The position numbers and the translations under genes were made by a program. A stretch of 64,000 nucleotides of DNA from Paraflavitalea sp. CAU 1676 (lineage in GTDB: Bacteria > Bacteroidota > Bacteroidia > Chitinophagales > Chitinophagaceae): positions 1,116,001-1,180,000 of the forward strand of contig NZ_JARHUJ010000001.1 in assembly GCF_029223285.1 (NCBI RefSeq). Reading direction: 5' to 3'. This document shows, piece after piece, positions 19,073 through 28,785 of this stretch (position 1 is its first letter; each line of letters starts with the position of its first letter). The notes under the pieces are model-generated. The model was given only the letters and a program-made list of their open reading frames with translations, did not search any database and was not told where the DNA came from.

Positions 19073-19106
19073 TAAAAAATCCCCGCTCCTATGAAGCGGG
19101 GATTTA
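19073..19106 (-). terminator. Terminator downstream of the second ECF sigma gene
   Basis: On the minus strand: AATCCCCGCT, loop TCATAGG, AGCGGGGATT then TTTT. It lies about 190 bases after the sigma gene stop, leaving a long 3' tail that includes the inverted repeat at 19114-19185. Confidence 0.8.
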
Positions 19107-19113
19107 ATTAGGC

Positions 19114-19185
19114 GTCATTCTGTTCCAGCCTTCCGGCTAGCAAGCAATGTCATCATTATAAGGTCGGATGGAGGGCCAGAATGAC
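19114..19185. repeat. Inverted repeat in the 3' tail of the sigma factor gene
   Basis: GTCATTCTG at 19114-19122 pairs perfectly with CAGAATGAC at 19177-19185, with further partial pairing inside (TTCC AGCC against GG AGGG). It lies between the sigma stop and the terminator, so it would form a structured 3' untranslated region or a small processed RNA. Confidence 0.45.
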
Positions 19186-19290
19186 AATATCTTTCCAGTC
19201 TCATTTTTGGTTGTTCACAAAGCTAATTAGTTATCCGTTCCCAATTTTTACGGTCCTAGTTAAACTTTTGTCAAGAGACAAGGAGGATAA

Positions 19291-19872
19291 TTACAAGGCG
19301 ATCTTCTTCTGCATCATCATTTTGCGCAGATTGATCAGGCCATAGCGCATTCTTCCCAGTGCAGTATTGATGCTGCAGTTGGTAAGAGAAGCGATTTCCT
19401 TGAAGCTCAGGTCTGCGTAATGACGGAGAATAATTACTTCGCGTTGATCTTCAGGTAACAGATCAAGCATTTGACGCACACGGTCGTGGCTTTGCTTTTT
19501 CATCATCTTCATGTCGGCACCTTCCTCTGTGAAGTTGATGACTTCGAAAATGTCACGGTCGTCGCTCGTACGGATAGAAGGTGTACGTTTCACCTTTCTG
19601 AAATGATCTACGCACAGGTTGTGAGCAATACGCATTGCCCAGGGTAAAAACTTACCTTCCTCTGTGTACCGGCCTCCACGAATTGTGTCGATGATCTTGA
19701 TGAGAACGTCCTGGAAAATATCTTCAGCCAGATATTTGTCTTTAACCAGGAAAAGAATTGAAGTGTACATTTTGTCCTTGTGACGAAGCACTAAGGTCTC
19801 GAGGGCATACAGGTCTCCATCCTGGAAATCCTGGATGAGTTCATGGTCGGTCTTTTTGCGTAGTAAATTCAT
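19291..19872 (-). CDS. RNA polymerase sigma-70 factor, ECF subfamily
   Basis: 193 residues. Region 2: HELIQDFQDGDLYALETLVLRHKDKM, then YLAEDIFQDVLIKI and GKFLPWAMRIAHNLCVDHFRK (residues about 10-90). Region 4: LLPEDQREVIILRHYADLSFKEIA and NCSINTALGRMRYGLINLRK (about 130-185). No membrane partner is adjacent; the gene is alone with a 190-base 3' tail, and this type in Bacteroidota is usually a widely conserved stand-alone ECF (from family knowledge). The upstream 339 bases shared with uvrA are AT-rich and must contain its promoter. Confidence 0.93.
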   Translation of the reverse strand: MNLLRKKTDHELIQDFQDGDLYALETLVLRHKDKMYTSILFLVKDKYLAEDIFQDVLIKIIDTIRGGRYTEEGKFLPWAMRIAHNLCVDHFRKVKRTPSIRTSDDRDIFEVINFTEEGADMKMMKKQSHDRVRQMLDLLPEDQREVIILRHYADLSFKEIASLTNCSINTALGRMRYGLINLRKMMMQKKIAL

Positions 19873-20191
19873 AAACTTCTACGGTTTTGAAGGTGATAGG
19901 ATATTTAAATTGAAATGGATTTTATTTTGAACGGCTTTTCTGTGTAGAAGTGACAACGTCGATAGGCAGTAAAATTTTAGTTTTCTGATTTATTGTACAA
20001 ATTACCAACTAAAGATAGAGAGTTTTTTCAAAAAACAAAACTTTAAGAGAACTTTTAAACTTTTTATGCATTAAGGGGTAAATAGTTATACCTATTGACA
20101 ATTCGCAAGTGATTTCATTAGCAAATATCATATTAACATTATGTAATATAATTGACAGAACATATCTGAACCAGTTCCCACGTAATTGCAA
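19873..20191. other. AT-rich divergent promoter region between the sigma gene and uvrA
   Basis: About 320 bases, strongly AT-rich, with no supportable coding frame. Apart from the uvrA -7 box at its right end I see no palindrome; no recognisable LexA box was found. Confidence 0.5.
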
Positions 20192-20199
20192 TACTTTTG
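20192..20199 (+). promoter_or_regulatory. Candidate -7 promoter element of uvrA
   Basis: TACTTTTG matches TAnnTTTG and lies 12 bases before the uvrA ATG, implying a very short leader. Confidence 0.5.
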
Positions 20200-20211
20200 T
20201 GATCCTTTCTT

Positions 20212-23013
20212 ATGCCTGATACAGCTAAAAAAAACGAGACAAAAAAATCCATCCGGCCAGTGAAAGCTTTTGATAATATTTTTATCAAAGGTGCCCGGGT
20301 GCACAACCTGAAAAACGTTTCAGTAGAGATTCCACGCAATAAATTAGTGGTCGTAACCGGGGTTTCCGGATCCGGAAAATCTTCCCTCACCATCGACACC
20401 CTCTTCGCCGAAGGCCAGCGCCGGTACGCAGAAAGCCTTAGTGCCTACGCCCGCCAGTTTATGGCTCGGATGGTAAAGCCCGATGTCGATTATATAAAAG
20501 GACTCTGCCCCGCCATCGCTATCGAACAAAAGGTCATTACCCGTACGCCGCGTTCTACCGTAGGCAGTATGACCGAAGTATACGATTACCTCCGCCTGTT
20601 ATATGCACGAGCCGGCAAAACCATTTCACCGGTATCGGGTCGTGAAGTCAAGAAAGACGATGTGAAGGATGTGATCGATGCCATGAGCAAGCTCAGTACC
20701 GGCGATAAAGTGCTTATACTTATTCCCTTCAAACAGCATACGCATCGCAACGTGCAGGAAGAACTTAATATCCTCATGCAAAAAGGCTTTTCCCGTTTGT
20801 ATGACGGAGCCATCCTGCGGATAGAGGACTTACTGGAAGATGCCAAGTGGAAACCGGCAAAGAATACCTACGTGCTCATCGATCGTATCGTGGTGAAGGA
20901 TTTCGACGAAGACGATCAGCACCGTATTGCCGACTCCGTAGGTACCGCCTTTTACGAAGGCGAAGGAGCCCTTACACTGGAAGTGAATACCACTAAGCTC
21001 CTTACCTTCTCCAATAAGTTCGAGCTCGACGGCATTTTGTTCGAAGAGCCCGTTCCTAACCTCTTCTCTTTTAACAATCCATTTGGCGCCTGCCCCACCT
21101 GCGAAGGTTTTAGCCAGGTGCTGGGTATCGACAACGACCTGGTGATACCCGATAAACGGCTCAGCGTGTATGAAGGCGCTGTAGCGCCCTGGAAAGGCGA
21201 AAAGCTGGGCTGGTGGAAAGAGCAGTTCATCAAAGGAGCCAAAAAGATCGACTTCCCCATTCACAAGCCCATCATCGACCTCACCAAAGCACAATACAAA
21301 ATGTTGTGGGAAGGTAGCAATGGGGTATTGGGTATCGATGACTTTTTCAAAGAAGTAGAACAGAACTTATACAAGGTGCAATACCGCGTACTGTTATCAC
21401 GGTACCGGGGCCGCACCCTTTGCCCCGATTGTAAAGGTTACCGCCTCCGCAAGGAAGCGCTCTACGTACAGGTAGGTGGCAAACACATTGGCGAGCTTTG
21501 TGAAATGCCGGTGAAAGACCTTACCCGTTGGTTCGAATCGCTGAAGCTGAGCGAATACGACCAACAAGTGGCCAAGCGCGTCCTGATAGAGATTGGCCAT
21601 CGCCTCAAAACACTCCTGGATGTAGGACTGGGGTACCTGACCCTGAATCGACTTGCCAACTCATTGAGTGGCGGCGAAAGTCAGCGGATACAACTTACCC
21701 GTTCACTGGGCAGTAACCTCACCGATTCCCTCTATATTCTCGACGAGCCATCCATTGGATTGCATTCCCGCGATACGGAACGCCTCATACAGGTGTTGAA
21801 AGAATTGCGCGATCTCGGCAACACTGTGGTGGTGGTAGAACACGATGAAATGATGATGCGTGAAGCAGATCATATCATCGATATGGGACCGCTCGCATCG
21901 CACCTCGGTGGCGAAGTAGTGGCCAGCGGCAATTACGACGAGCTCATCAGCCATCCCAAGAGCCTTACCGGTAAGTACCTGAAAGGCGAACTCTCGATCG
22001 ATGTACCGAAGAAACTACGCAACTGGAATCGTTCGTTGAAAGTAGAAGGTGCACGGCAAAACAACCTGCAGGACGTAACGGTAGAGTTTCCGCTGAATAC
22101 CCTTTGCGTGGTAAGCGGCGTAAGCGGCAGTGGTAAAACAACACTGGTAAAGCAGATCCTGTATCCTGGCCTGCAGAAGATCAAAGGCGAGTTTGCCGAT
22201 AAAGTAGGCTTGCACAAAGCCATCACCGGCGATATTGAATACCTGTCGCAGATCGAAATGGTGGATCAGAATCCCATTGGAAAATCATCCCGCAGCAACC
22301 CTGTTACGTATATCAAAGCATACGATGAGATCCGCGATCTGTATGCACGACAGCCTTTGAGTAAAGTGCGCGGTTTTCAGCCGAAGCACTTTTCCTTCAA
22401 CGTAGATGGCGGCCGCTGCGATACCTGTAAGGGTGAGGGCGAGCAAATAGTGGAGATGCAGTTCCTGGCCGATGTACACCTTACCTGCGAAGTGTGTGGG
22501 GGAAAGAAGTTCAAGGAAGAAGTGCTGGAGGTAACTTACGATGGCAAGAGCATTTACGATGTGCTGGAAATGAGTGTCGACGAATCCCTCGAATTCTTCA
22601 AGGCCGAGAAAGACATTATACAGAAGATAAAGCCGCTCAGCGATGTGGGATTGGGGTATGTGAAGCTGGGGCAGTCATCGGATACCCTGTCGGGCGGAGA
22701 AGCGCAGCGTGTTAAGCTGGCCTCATTCCTGGGCAAAGGCAAGGCGCAGGGGCATATCCTGTTCATCTTCGACGAACCTACGACCGGTCTGCATTTTCAC
22801 GACATCAAAAAACTGTTGACTTCCTTCAACGCCCTCATCGACCAGGGCCATTCTATTATAGTGATCGAGCACAATATCGATGTGATCAAGAGTGCCGACT
22901 GGATCATCGACCTGGGCCCCGAAGCAGGCGATGGCGGTGGTACGATCGTATATGCCGGCGTGCCGGCCGGCTTGAAGAAAGTGAGCGCGAGCTTCACCGG
23001 GAAATTTTTGTAA
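20212..23013 (+). CDS. uvrA: Excinuclease ABC subunit A
   Basis: 933 residues. UvrA dimers scan DNA for bulky lesions and load UvrB in nucleotide excision repair. Two ABC ATPase units are complete: Walker [11 protein letters not shown] (about 50-59) with signature [10 protein letters not shown], and [10 protein letters not shown] (about 635-645) with [10 protein letters not shown]. The UvrB-binding and insertion region lies between about 125 and 260, which makes this UvrA1 rather than the shorter UvrA2. The second zinc module is intact ([10 protein letters not shown] ... CEVCGGKKF). The first keeps only one pair (ACPTCEG); the earlier Cys pair is replaced by [10 protein letters not shown], so it cannot bind zinc in the E. 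coli way. Confidence 0.98.
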   Translation: MPDTAKKNETKKSIRPVKAFDNIFIKGARVHNLKNVSVEIPRNKLVVVTGVSGSGKSSLTIDTLFAEGQRRYAESLSAYARQFMARMVKPDVDYIKGLCPAIAIEQKVITRTPRSTVGSMTEVYDYLRLLYARAGKTISPVSGREVKKDDVKDVIDAMSKLSTGDKVLILIPFKQHTHRNVQEELNILMQKGFSRLYDGAILRIEDLLEDAKWKPAKNTYVLIDRIVVKDFDEDDQHRIADSVGTAFYEGEGALTLEVNTTKLLTFSNKFELDGILFEEPVPNLFSFNNPFGACPTCEGFSQVLGIDNDLVIPDKRLSVYEGAVAPWKGEKLGWWKEQFIKGAKKIDFPIHKPIIDLTKAQYKMLWEGSNGVLGIDDFFKEVEQNLYKVQYRVLLSRYRGRTLCPDCKGYRLRKEALYVQVGGKHIGELCEMPVKDLTRWFESLKLSEYDQQVAKRVLIEIGHRLKTLLDVGLGYLTLNRLANSLSGGESQRIQLTRSLGSNLTDSLYILDEPSIGLHSRDTERLIQVLKELRDLGNTVVVVEHDEMMMREADHIIDMGPLASHLGGEVVASGNYDELISHPKSLTGKYLKGELSIDVPKKLRNWNRSLKVEGARQNNLQDVTVEFPLNTLCVVSGVSGSGKTTLVKQILYPGLQKIKGEFADKVGLHKAITGDIEYLSQIEMVDQNPIGKSSRSNPVTYIKAYDEIRDLYARQPLSKVRGFQPKHFSFNVDGGRCDTCKGEGEQIVEMQFLADVHLTCEVCGGKKFKEEVLEVTYDGKSIYDVLEMSVDESLEFFKAEKDIIQKIKPLSDVGLGYVKLGQSSDTLSGGEAQRVKLASFLGKGKAQGHILFIFDEPTTGLHFHDIKKLLTSFNALIDQGHSIIVIEHNIDVIKSADWIIDLGPEAGDGGGTIVYAGVPAGLKKVSASFTGKFL

Positions 23014-23136
23014 AGGCTTTTACAGTGCCTGCAAAGGGCTGGTAATACGTTGAAAAAGATGCCACTGCGGCCGGCCCGGCAATTTCTCACCGTCTTAACA
23101 TTTCAACCTGTTTCTTTGCAGAAAAGTAAGCAGCAT

Positions 23137-23691
23137 ATGCGATATTGGGTCTTATTGGTGGTGGTATTATTAGGCGTTTCGAGCCAGGTGAATGCCCAGG
23201 CGAAGATCAATTTATCGCGCCCCAAAGTGGTGGCTGTTAAAACACCCAAAGCTCCATTGGCCCAGATCGGTGTTCCGGAACTGATCACTATGCTCGATTG
23301 GGACAGTTTTGTGATCGATACCACCCTTAAGCGGAAGGGTTACCTGTTGATGCAGAAAGATGTAGACAGCACCAGTTCGCTGTTCCAGTATTCCAATGTT
23401 TCCCGCAAGGAGGATGCGCCGGTCAACGTGCGCTCGGTGAGCTATATGGAAGCCGCTGTACGGGACATGAAAGGTAAAATGCTTTCGTACCGCACCTATG
23501 ATAAGGAAGAGTTCAGGGAAATTTCCGGCTTCCTGCTCGCCAACAATTACCGACAAACGAATAAGTTCGACATTGACAATGTCCAGCATACGGTCTACAA
23601 CAATGGCAAACAGGAGATTCGGCTCAAGGTGACCACCACCAGGGTCGAAAAGAGAACCTTTGTTGCTTACGAAATAGAATTGGGTAAATAG
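23137..23691 (+). CDS. Small exported protein, unknown function
   Basis: 184 residues from ATG 23137; a longer frame to 23050 exists but only this start yields a signal peptide (MRYWVLLVVVLLGVSSQVNAQ). The mature protein has no cysteines and alternates charged and hydrophobic residues with no family I recognise. The segment LDWDSFVIDTTLKRKGYLLMQKDVDSTSSLFQYS is the most distinctive part. It follows uvrA by about 120 bases with no terminator seen in the gap, and precedes the convergent DUF4293 gene. Confidence 0.75.
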   Translation: MRYWVLLVVVLLGVSSQVNAQAKINLSRPKVVAVKTPKAPLAQIGVPELITMLDWDSFVIDTTLKRKGYLLMQKDVDSTSSLFQYSNVSRKEDAPVNVRSVSYMEAAVRDMKGKMLSYRTYDKEEFREISGFLLANNYRQTNKFDIDNVQHTVYNNGKQEIRLKVTTTRVEKRTFVAYEIELGK

Positions 23692-23744
23692 ACCGCCCTT
23701 CCCCCGATAGCTTCAGTACTTGCGTCGTTTCATGTTCACCCCGC

Positions 23745-24170
23745 CTATCGCAGACGGTCGAGGCTTTTCACCAGTTTCTGGTCACGATAAATGCCCCTGA
23801 TGGCGAGGATGATGAATACAGGGATCACCAGAGCGATCACGGCCGTAAGATCGAAGTTGCCTTCCCCAGGAACAAATTTGCGCGTTTGCACATAAAAGAG
23901 CACCACGCTGATGGCCGAAAGCAGGAGGGCCAGGAAGCTGAGCCGCAGCTGGAGCTTGCGGTCTTTGTACACGAAGATGGCTACCAGCGATAACAAGCCC
24001 GTAGCTACTACAGTGATGGCGAGCAATACGCTGTCGGTGGCTACCAGCGAAGAAAAGGCCTTCGGTTGCGCTTCTTTGATGATATTACCACTGTAAAAAG
24101 AAAGCTTCATGGTAAGAAAAGAGGCTGCAGCAGCCAATAAAAGCCAAACAGATTGTATACGCTGGATCAT
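23745..24170 (-). CDS. DUF4293 family membrane protein
   Basis: 141 residues from ATG 24170, chosen because the family begins MIQRIQSVWLLLA; an in-frame ATG at 24203 would add a poorly supported extension. Four hydrophobic segments: QSVWLLLAAAASFLTMKLSF, SVLLAITVVATGLLSLVAIFVY, LRLSFLALLLSAISVVLFYV and TAVIALVIPVFIILAIRGIY. DUF4293 is a small Bacteroidota-specific integral membrane family without known function. It ends with charged residues (KLVKSLDRLR). Single gene convergent with the uvrA-side gene. Confidence 0.88.
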   Translation of the reverse strand: MIQRIQSVWLLLAAAASFLTMKLSFYSGNIIKEAQPKAFSSLVATDSVLLAITVVATGLLSLVAIFVYKDRKLQLRLSFLALLLSAISVVLFYVQTRKFVPGEGNFDLTAVIALVIPVFIILAIRGIYRDQKLVKSLDRLR

Positions 24171-24203
24171 CTGGATATAAATTAGTATCTCAAAAATAGG
24201 CAA

Positions 24204-24371
24204 TCTGGTTGGGATAGAAAACCACTTACCTGCCCGATCACGCTAAAGGTCACCGTTTTACAGTAAACCCCTGAAGGCAATCGGCAGGTCTTGCTGGCCG
24301 CGAACCGTGGGAGATGCGGCACCAGCCCACCTCGCCCGGGAACACCGGGGTTGCTGGCTACTCTACAAAAA
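24204..24371. other. GC-rich structured intergenic segment, possible small RNA
   Basis: Between two minus-strand genes. It contains several pairing elements: GTGGG ... CCCAC around 24306-24330, CCGG-GAACA-CCGG around 24339-24352, and TTGCTGGC twice (about 24291 and 24353). It does not code convincingly on either strand. I could not match it to SRP RNA, tmRNA, RNase P RNA or a known riboswitch. Confidence 0.35.
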
Positions 24372-24408
24372 GCAAGTGGCAGGAAGCTACATCCCGCCAC
24401 TTTTTTCC
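24372..24408 (-). terminator. Terminator of the lipoprotein gene
   Basis: AAGTGGC and GCCACTT form the stem in both orientations, with TTTTTT on the plus side and TTTTTG on the minus side. It lies 31 bases past the lipoprotein stop. Confidence 0.75.
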
Positions 24409-24438
24409 CATTTTATACTCCTAACTAAAGAGTCGTAC

Positions 24439-24975
24439 TTAACCCGCTCTGCCGGGAGGTATTACCTCACTCATTTCACCATCGGCCACGCGGATGATCT
24501 TCCAGTCTTCGCCTTCATAGATATGCAGTAAGTAGATGAACGAGTAGCCTACCTGGATCTCTTCGGCACTCGAGATGTTGTGGTCAAACCAGGTACTCTT
24601 CACCTGCGCCCTTACATCGCGGGGCAGCATCTTTTCGGTAAGGTACCGGATCGTGTACAACCAGTTGCCTTTCTTGTCATAGTCGATACGGATCTTGACG
24701 TTGTCTTTGCTGAACTTGGCCATAAAGCCATTGTTGATGAGGTACCACCGTTCTTCCTGCGCATCGGGATAACTGCTCGTGAAATGTCTCACTGCCCTGA
24801 CGGCGATCTCATTGCGGTATACCGATTCGCCCGGTGCCGGGCTGGTGGAAAGGTCCGGTACCTGTGGAGGAACCGAACTGTGGTGGTTGCTGCTACTTAC
24901 CTTACCGGAGGCGCATGCCTGCAACAAGATAAACACAAACGACAGCAACAGGCTGTGGAGGGTGATGTGTTTCAT
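24439..24975 (-). CDS. Exported lipoprotein, unknown function
   Basis: 178 residues. A signal peptide with lipobox LLQAC (Cys21) is followed by a Ser/Pro-rich tether to about residue 50, then one small domain: VRHFTSSYPDAQEERWYLINNGFMAKFSKDN with KIRIDYDKKGNWLYTIRYLTEKMLP. The pattern (aromatic, two-repeat beta) resembles PepSY-like or BLIP-like modules in Bacteroidota lipoproteins, but the match is weak. Likely anchored to the outer or inner membrane by its lipid. Monocistronic with its own terminator. Confidence 0.75.
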   Translation of the reverse strand: MKHITLHSLLLSFVFILLQACASGKVSSSNHHSSVPPQVPDLSTSPAPGESVYRNEIAVRAVRHFTSSYPDAQEERWYLINNGFMAKFSKDNVKIRIDYDKKGNWLYTIRYLTEKMLPRDVRAQVKSTWFDHNISSAEEIQVGYSFIYLLHIYEGEDWKIIRVADGEMSEVIPPGRAG

Positions 24976-25218
24976 GGCTATACTTTTTTTATTGTCAATA
25001 GGACGATCAGTGCTGATGCATGTTGCACCGAATGCCGCTTTATTTGAACTTCATGATAAAGTAACAACCTATTTTAACGGTTCCATTTGCCTTTTAGATG
25101 TATGACACCGGTAGCCTGCAACAAACACCCCACAGCTGTATTTTTCGATATACGGCGTTTGTCGAATAATGAAGCAGGCACCTTGACAATTTGGTAACTT
25201 TAGTAAAGAAACAGGCAT

Positions 25219-26277
25219 ATGCTGAAGAATAAGATTGTACGCACCAACCTCATATTCTGGACCTGCTGGTTCCTCTACGAATGGCTGGCCAACGCTGCTT
25301 ATGATAGCAAGTACGAGCTGCACCTGGTGCAAACCTCGTTGCTCGCGCCTATCATGATCGGGGCTACCTTGTTTACTATTTTCGTGCTGATCAACCGCTT
25401 CTACCTCAAAGGAGAGAAAACCAAGTTCTGGATCGGCCTCATTAGCAGCATGTTGTTCTTCGGTATAGCGCGCAGGGCCATCAATTATTTCATTATCTAT
25501 AAGACCTTTCAGCCCGAATGGATGTTGAACCAACCATTCCTGTTTGCGCCGAAGGTCCTTTTTGAGATCGTAGGCACTTATCTTATCGTGGCGCTCAATG
25601 CGATGTTCTATTACCTGCAGGCCTGGTACGAACAGCAGCGCATTACCCAAACCCTGCAAAAGGACAAGGCCGAAGCACAATTGGAATTGCTCAAATCGCA
25701 GGTGCAACCACATTTCATCTTTAATACGCTCAACAATATTTATTCGCTCTCCACGCAACACAGTCCCAAGACCTCCGACCTCATTTACCGGCTTTCCTCG
25801 TTGCTGAGCTACTCCCTGTACGATAGCCGCAAGACCAACATTGCGCTCGAGCAGGAAATGGAGTATATCAATAACTATATTGAACTGGAAAAGATCCGCT
25901 ATGGCGACCGGTTGGATATCGCCGTGAATGTACTCAACGACATCAGTCGGATAAGCATATCACCCTTCCTGCTGCTGCCAATTGTAGAGAATTGTTTCAA
26001 GCATGGCGCCAGCAATGAAATAGATGTGTGCTGGATCAGGCTCGATGTATTGTATAAAGACGACTGGCTGATCATTAAAGCCGAGAACAGTAAACCTGCT
26101 TCGGCAAAATCGAACGGCTCACACAATGGCATTGGCCTGGAAAATGTGCGGCAGCGATTGGAGATATTGTACAAGAACCGGTATGAGTTCCGCTGTATGG
26201 AAGAAGATCAATCGTACCTGGTAGTGCTTAAAATAAAAATGATTGCACATGAAGATCAAGTGCTTGTTGGTGGATGA
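25219..26277 (+). CDS. LytS/YehU-type sensor histidine kinase
   Basis: 352 residues. Four hydrophobic segments fill the first 135 residues (NLIFWTCWFLYEWLANAA, LLAPIMIGATLFTIFVLI, FWIGLISSMLFFGIARRAI, VLFEIVGTYLIVALNAMFYYL). A short linker leads to the His_kinase domain (PF06580 type) with the phospho-acceptor His165 in QVQPHFIFNTLNNIYSLS. The HATPase part shows VENCFKHGAS and GIGLENVRQRLE. The LytTR response regulator starts inside its 3' end (29-base overlap), making a translationally coupled two-component pair. The signal is unknown; there is no large extracellular sensor domain. Confidence 0.93.
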   Translation: MLKNKIVRTNLIFWTCWFLYEWLANAAYDSKYELHLVQTSLLAPIMIGATLFTIFVLINRFYLKGEKTKFWIGLISSMLFFGIARRAINYFIIYKTFQPEWMLNQPFLFAPKVLFEIVGTYLIVALNAMFYYLQAWYEQQRITQTLQKDKAEAQLELLKSQVQPHFIFNTLNNIYSLSTQHSPKTSDLIYRLSSLLSYSLYDSRKTNIALEQEMEYINNYIELEKIRYGDRLDIAVNVLNDISRISISPFLLLPIVENCFKHGASNEIDVCWIRLDVLYKDDWLIIKAENSKPASAKSNGSHNGIGLENVRQRLEILYKNRYEFRCMEEDQSYLVVLKIKMIAHEDQVLVGG

Positions 26278-26959
26278 TGAACCACCTGCCCTCGACCTGA
26301 TGACTGCTTACATCGAAAGAGTGGGCGACCTGGAGATCGTTGGCCGGTGCAATAATGCTATCGAAGCTTTTGGCTTTATGCAAAAGACCAAGGTCGATCT
26401 CCTCTTCCTCGATATCCAGATGCCCAAGATGACCGGGCTCGATCTGATCCGTTCTCTGAACGACCGCCCTAAGATCATCATCATTACTGCGTACCGGGAG
26501 TTTGCAGCAGATGGATTCGACCTCGATGTATTGGACTATATCGTAAAGCCCGTCTCATTTGAGCGTTTCCTGAAAGCAATTGGAAAGTTTAATCAGTACA
26601 ATATGCTAAGGCAGGTGGAGGCACAGGAAAAAGGGCCCGATGCATTTGAGAAAGCCTACATGTATTTCAAAGTAAACAAACAGGTAAGAAAGGTATTCCT
26701 GAAAGACATCATTTACATAGAAAGCGTAAAGGACTATGTGAAGATCGTTACCACCGACAAGCCATTGATCACTTATCAGCGACTGAGCTACATGGAAGAG
26801 AAATTACCCGAAAATAAATTCCTGCGCATACACAAGTCCTATATCATCGCCATCGACAGGATATCGGGGTACAACAACGACCTCATCAATATCGACGGGC
26901 ACGAACTGCCGTTGGGCCGCAGCTACAAGCAGGGATTCCTGAAAGTGGTGAATGTGTGA
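26249..26959 (+). CDS. LytTR-family response regulator
   Basis: 236 residues. Receiver domain 1-120 with acidic pocket Asp9/Asp10 and the phospho-acceptor Asp55 in LLFLDIQMPKMTG; the switch Lys is in YIVKPVSFERFLKA. C-terminal LytTR DNA-binding domain (about 135-236) with the typical IIYIESVKDYVKIVT, LPENKFLRIHKSYII and GHELPLGRSYKQGF. The ATG at 26249 is preferred over the TTG at 26243. It is coupled to the kinase gene and would bind direct repeats at target promoters; none is obvious nearby. No downstream target gene on the same strand. Confidence 0.94.
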   Translation: MKIKCLLVDDEPPALDLMTAYIERVGDLEIVGRCNNAIEAFGFMQKTKVDLLFLDIQMPKMTGLDLIRSLNDRPKIIIITAYREFAADGFDLDVLDYIVKPVSFERFLKAIGKFNQYNMLRQVEAQEKGPDAFEKAYMYFKVNKQVRKVFLKDIIYIESVKDYVKIVTTDKPLITYQRLSYMEEKLPENKFLRIHKSYIIAIDRISGYNNDLINIDGHELPLGRSYKQGFLKVVNV

Positions 26960-26992
26960 AGAGACCTACAGCTTCTGCTCCCTGCCGATCAG

Positions 26993-27148
26993 TTAGTACA
27001 AAATGGTGCCAATGAAGGGAATAAAGATCACTACCAACGCCCATACGATCTTGGTGGTATCCTGGCGGAAACGGCTGTTAACGATATCTACCAGCGCGAA
27101 TATCCACAAGGCCAGACATAATAAACCGATCAATCCAAACGAGAACAT
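26993..27148 (-). CDS. Small two-helix membrane protein (PLD nuclease N-terminal-like)
   Basis: 51 residues: MFSFGLIGLLCLALWIFALV, then DIVNSRFRQDTTKI, then WALVVIFIPFIGTILY. Two transmembrane helices around a charged loop and the IPFIGTILY ending match the short PLDc_N family found alone or at the start of cardiolipin synthases. It is encoded in a space otherwise without genes, between the response regulator and the glyA terminator. Role unknown; the frame, ATG (27146-27148) and TAA are clean. Confidence 0.75.
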   Translation of the reverse strand: MFSFGLIGLLCLALWIFALVDIVNSRFRQDTTKIVWALVVIFIPFIGTILY

Positions 27149-27235
27149 AGCTGATTGTTTATACCATTAGTCGGTAGGCAAGTTCTTTTGTTACAGGCGT
27201 GGGGCGAAAGGTCTGCGTGGCCCCTTGATAAAAAT

Positions 27236-27270
27236 CAAAAGTGCACCCGGTATTACCAGGTGCACTTTCG
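27236..27270 (-). terminator. Terminator of glyA
   Basis: On the minus strand AAAGTGCACC, loop TGGTAATACCG, GGTGCACTTT is followed by TGATTTTT. It is about 65 bases past the glyA stop. Confidence 0.8.
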
Positions 27271-27334
27271 CAGGTTGCCTGAACTGTCATCAGGCGTATA
27301 CATTGATCGCGTGCAGACAAGCCGCCCGCAATGA

Positions 27335-28615
27335 TTATCCTAATTCGGGATAGAGTGGGAACTTCTTCATAAAGGCCTGTACATCGCCCTTCACAGCCTT
27401 GATCACGCTTTCGTCATCGGCGTTTGTCAGTACTTTGTCGATCAGGGAAACAACGGTTTCCATATCGGCTTCCTGCATACCGCGGGTAGTGATGGCAGGT
27501 ACACCTACGCGGATACCGCTGGTAACGAATGGGCTCTTGTCGTCGAAAGGAACCGCATTCTTATTGAGCGTGATATGTGCTTTGTCGAGTGTTTCCTGGG
27601 CTTTCTTACCGGTGATGTTCTTATTGCGCAGGTCGATCAGCATCAGGTGGTTGTCGGTACCCTGACTGATGAGGTCATAACCACGGTTCACAAACGATTT
27701 GGCCATGGCCTGAGCGTTGGTGAGGATCTGCTTGCCGTACTGGAGGAAATCGTCGCTGAGGATCTCGCCGAAAGAGATGGCCTTGGCAGCGATCACGTGC
27801 TCGAGTGGTCCGCCCTGGATGCCGGGGAATACGGCGAGGTCGAGCAATTGGGTGATGGTACGGGTATTACCCTTGGGATCTTTGATGCCCCAGGGATTTT
27901 CGAAATCGTGACGTACCATGATGACACCACCACGGGGGCCACGCAAAGTTTTATGGGTAGTAGAAGTTACAATGTGGCAATGATCGAAAGGATCATTGAG
28001 CAGTCCCTTGGCGATAAGGCCGGCAGGGTGTGCGATATCTGCGAGTACTACGGCACCGATCTCATCGGCTACAGCGCGGATGCGGGCGTAATCCCAATCG
28101 CGGCTATAGGCAGAAGCACCGCAGATGATCATTTTGGGTTTTTCCTTGCGGGCGATCGATTCCAGTTGGTCATAATCAACCAGGCCGGTATCTTTCTTCA
28201 CACCATAATGAAGGGCAATGTAGTTTTTGCCGCTGAAGTTGGCAGGGCTGCCGTGGGTGAGGTGACCACCCATGCTGAGGTCAAGACCAAGAATTTTATC
28301 ACCGGGCTTTACGCACGCTAAGAATACAGCTGCATTGGCCTGTGCACCACTGTGCGGTTGAACGTTGGCCCAGCTGGCGTTAAAGATCTGTTTCAGCCGG
28401 TCAATAGCCAGCTGTTCGATCTGGTCAACAATTTCGCAACCACCATAATAACGCTTGCCGGGATATCCTTCAGCATATTTGTTGGTAGCAACAGTGCCCA
28501 TGGCCTGCATTACCTGCAGGGAAGTGAAGTTTTCCGAGGCGATGAGTTCTATGCCATTGCGTTGACGATCAAGCTCCTGGTTGATGAGGTCAAAAACTAA
28601 AGTGTCTTTTTGCAT
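27335..28615 (-). CDS. glyA: Serine hydroxymethyltransferase
   Basis: 426 residues from ATG 28615 (a longer frame to 28639 adds eight residues not in the family). PLP enzyme that converts serine and tetrahydrofolate into glycine and methylene-tetrahydrofolate, the main one-carbon source. Motifs: [10 protein letters not shown] at 23-32, [14 protein letters not shown] at 46-59, the PLP lysine Lys222 in [13 protein letters not shown] and [10 protein letters not shown] near the C-terminus. Monocistronic with a -7 box overlapping the region just upstream of the start and a good terminator. Confidence 0.97.
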   Translation of the reverse strand: MQKDTLVFDLINQELDRQRNGIELIASENFTSLQVMQAMGTVATNKYAEGYPGKRYYGGCEIVDQIEQLAIDRLKQIFNASWANVQPHSGAQANAAVFLACVKPGDKILGLDLSMGGHLTHGSPANFSGKNYIALHYGVKKDTGLVDYDQLESIARKEKPKMIICGASAYSRDWDYARIRAVADEIGAVVLADIAHPAGLIAKGLLNDPFDHCHIVTSTTHKTLRGPRGGVIMVRHDFENPWGIKDPKGNTRTITQLLDLAVFPGIQGGPLEHVIAAKAISFGEILSDDFLQYGKQILTNAQAMAKSFVNRGYDLISQGTDNHLMLIDLRNKNITGKKAQETLDKAHITLNKNAVPFDDKSPFVTSGIRVGVPAITTRGMQEADMETVVSLIDKVLTNADDESVIKAVKGDVQAFMKKFPLYPELG

Positions 28616-28619
28616 GGCG

Positions 28620-28627
28620 CAAAAGTA
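28620..28627 (-). promoter_or_regulatory. Candidate -7 promoter element of glyA
   Basis: On the minus strand TACTTTTG, matching TAnnTTTG, four bases before the ATG. Such a short spacing implies a nearly leaderless message if used. Confidence 0.45.
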
Positions 28628-28785
28628 CTTCAAAAGCAATTAACGCACGAAATGGAGTTGGGGATAAAATTTGCCAGAATACGAAAATACATTGCTAATT
28701 GTCATGTGTGGAGTACGCAATAATATCGGTACGAATAATTTTTCCTATTTTCACGGCTTCGAAAAAACAACTTACTTGTTTTTCA

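Noticed and set aside
24204-24371. SRP RNA, tmRNA or RNase P RNA
   Set aside because: The conserved SRP tetraloop helix, the tmRNA tRNA-like end and the RNase P P4 core are not visible.
27575-28321. 248-codon plus-strand frame opposite glyA
   Set aside because: Shadow of the conserved glyA gene.
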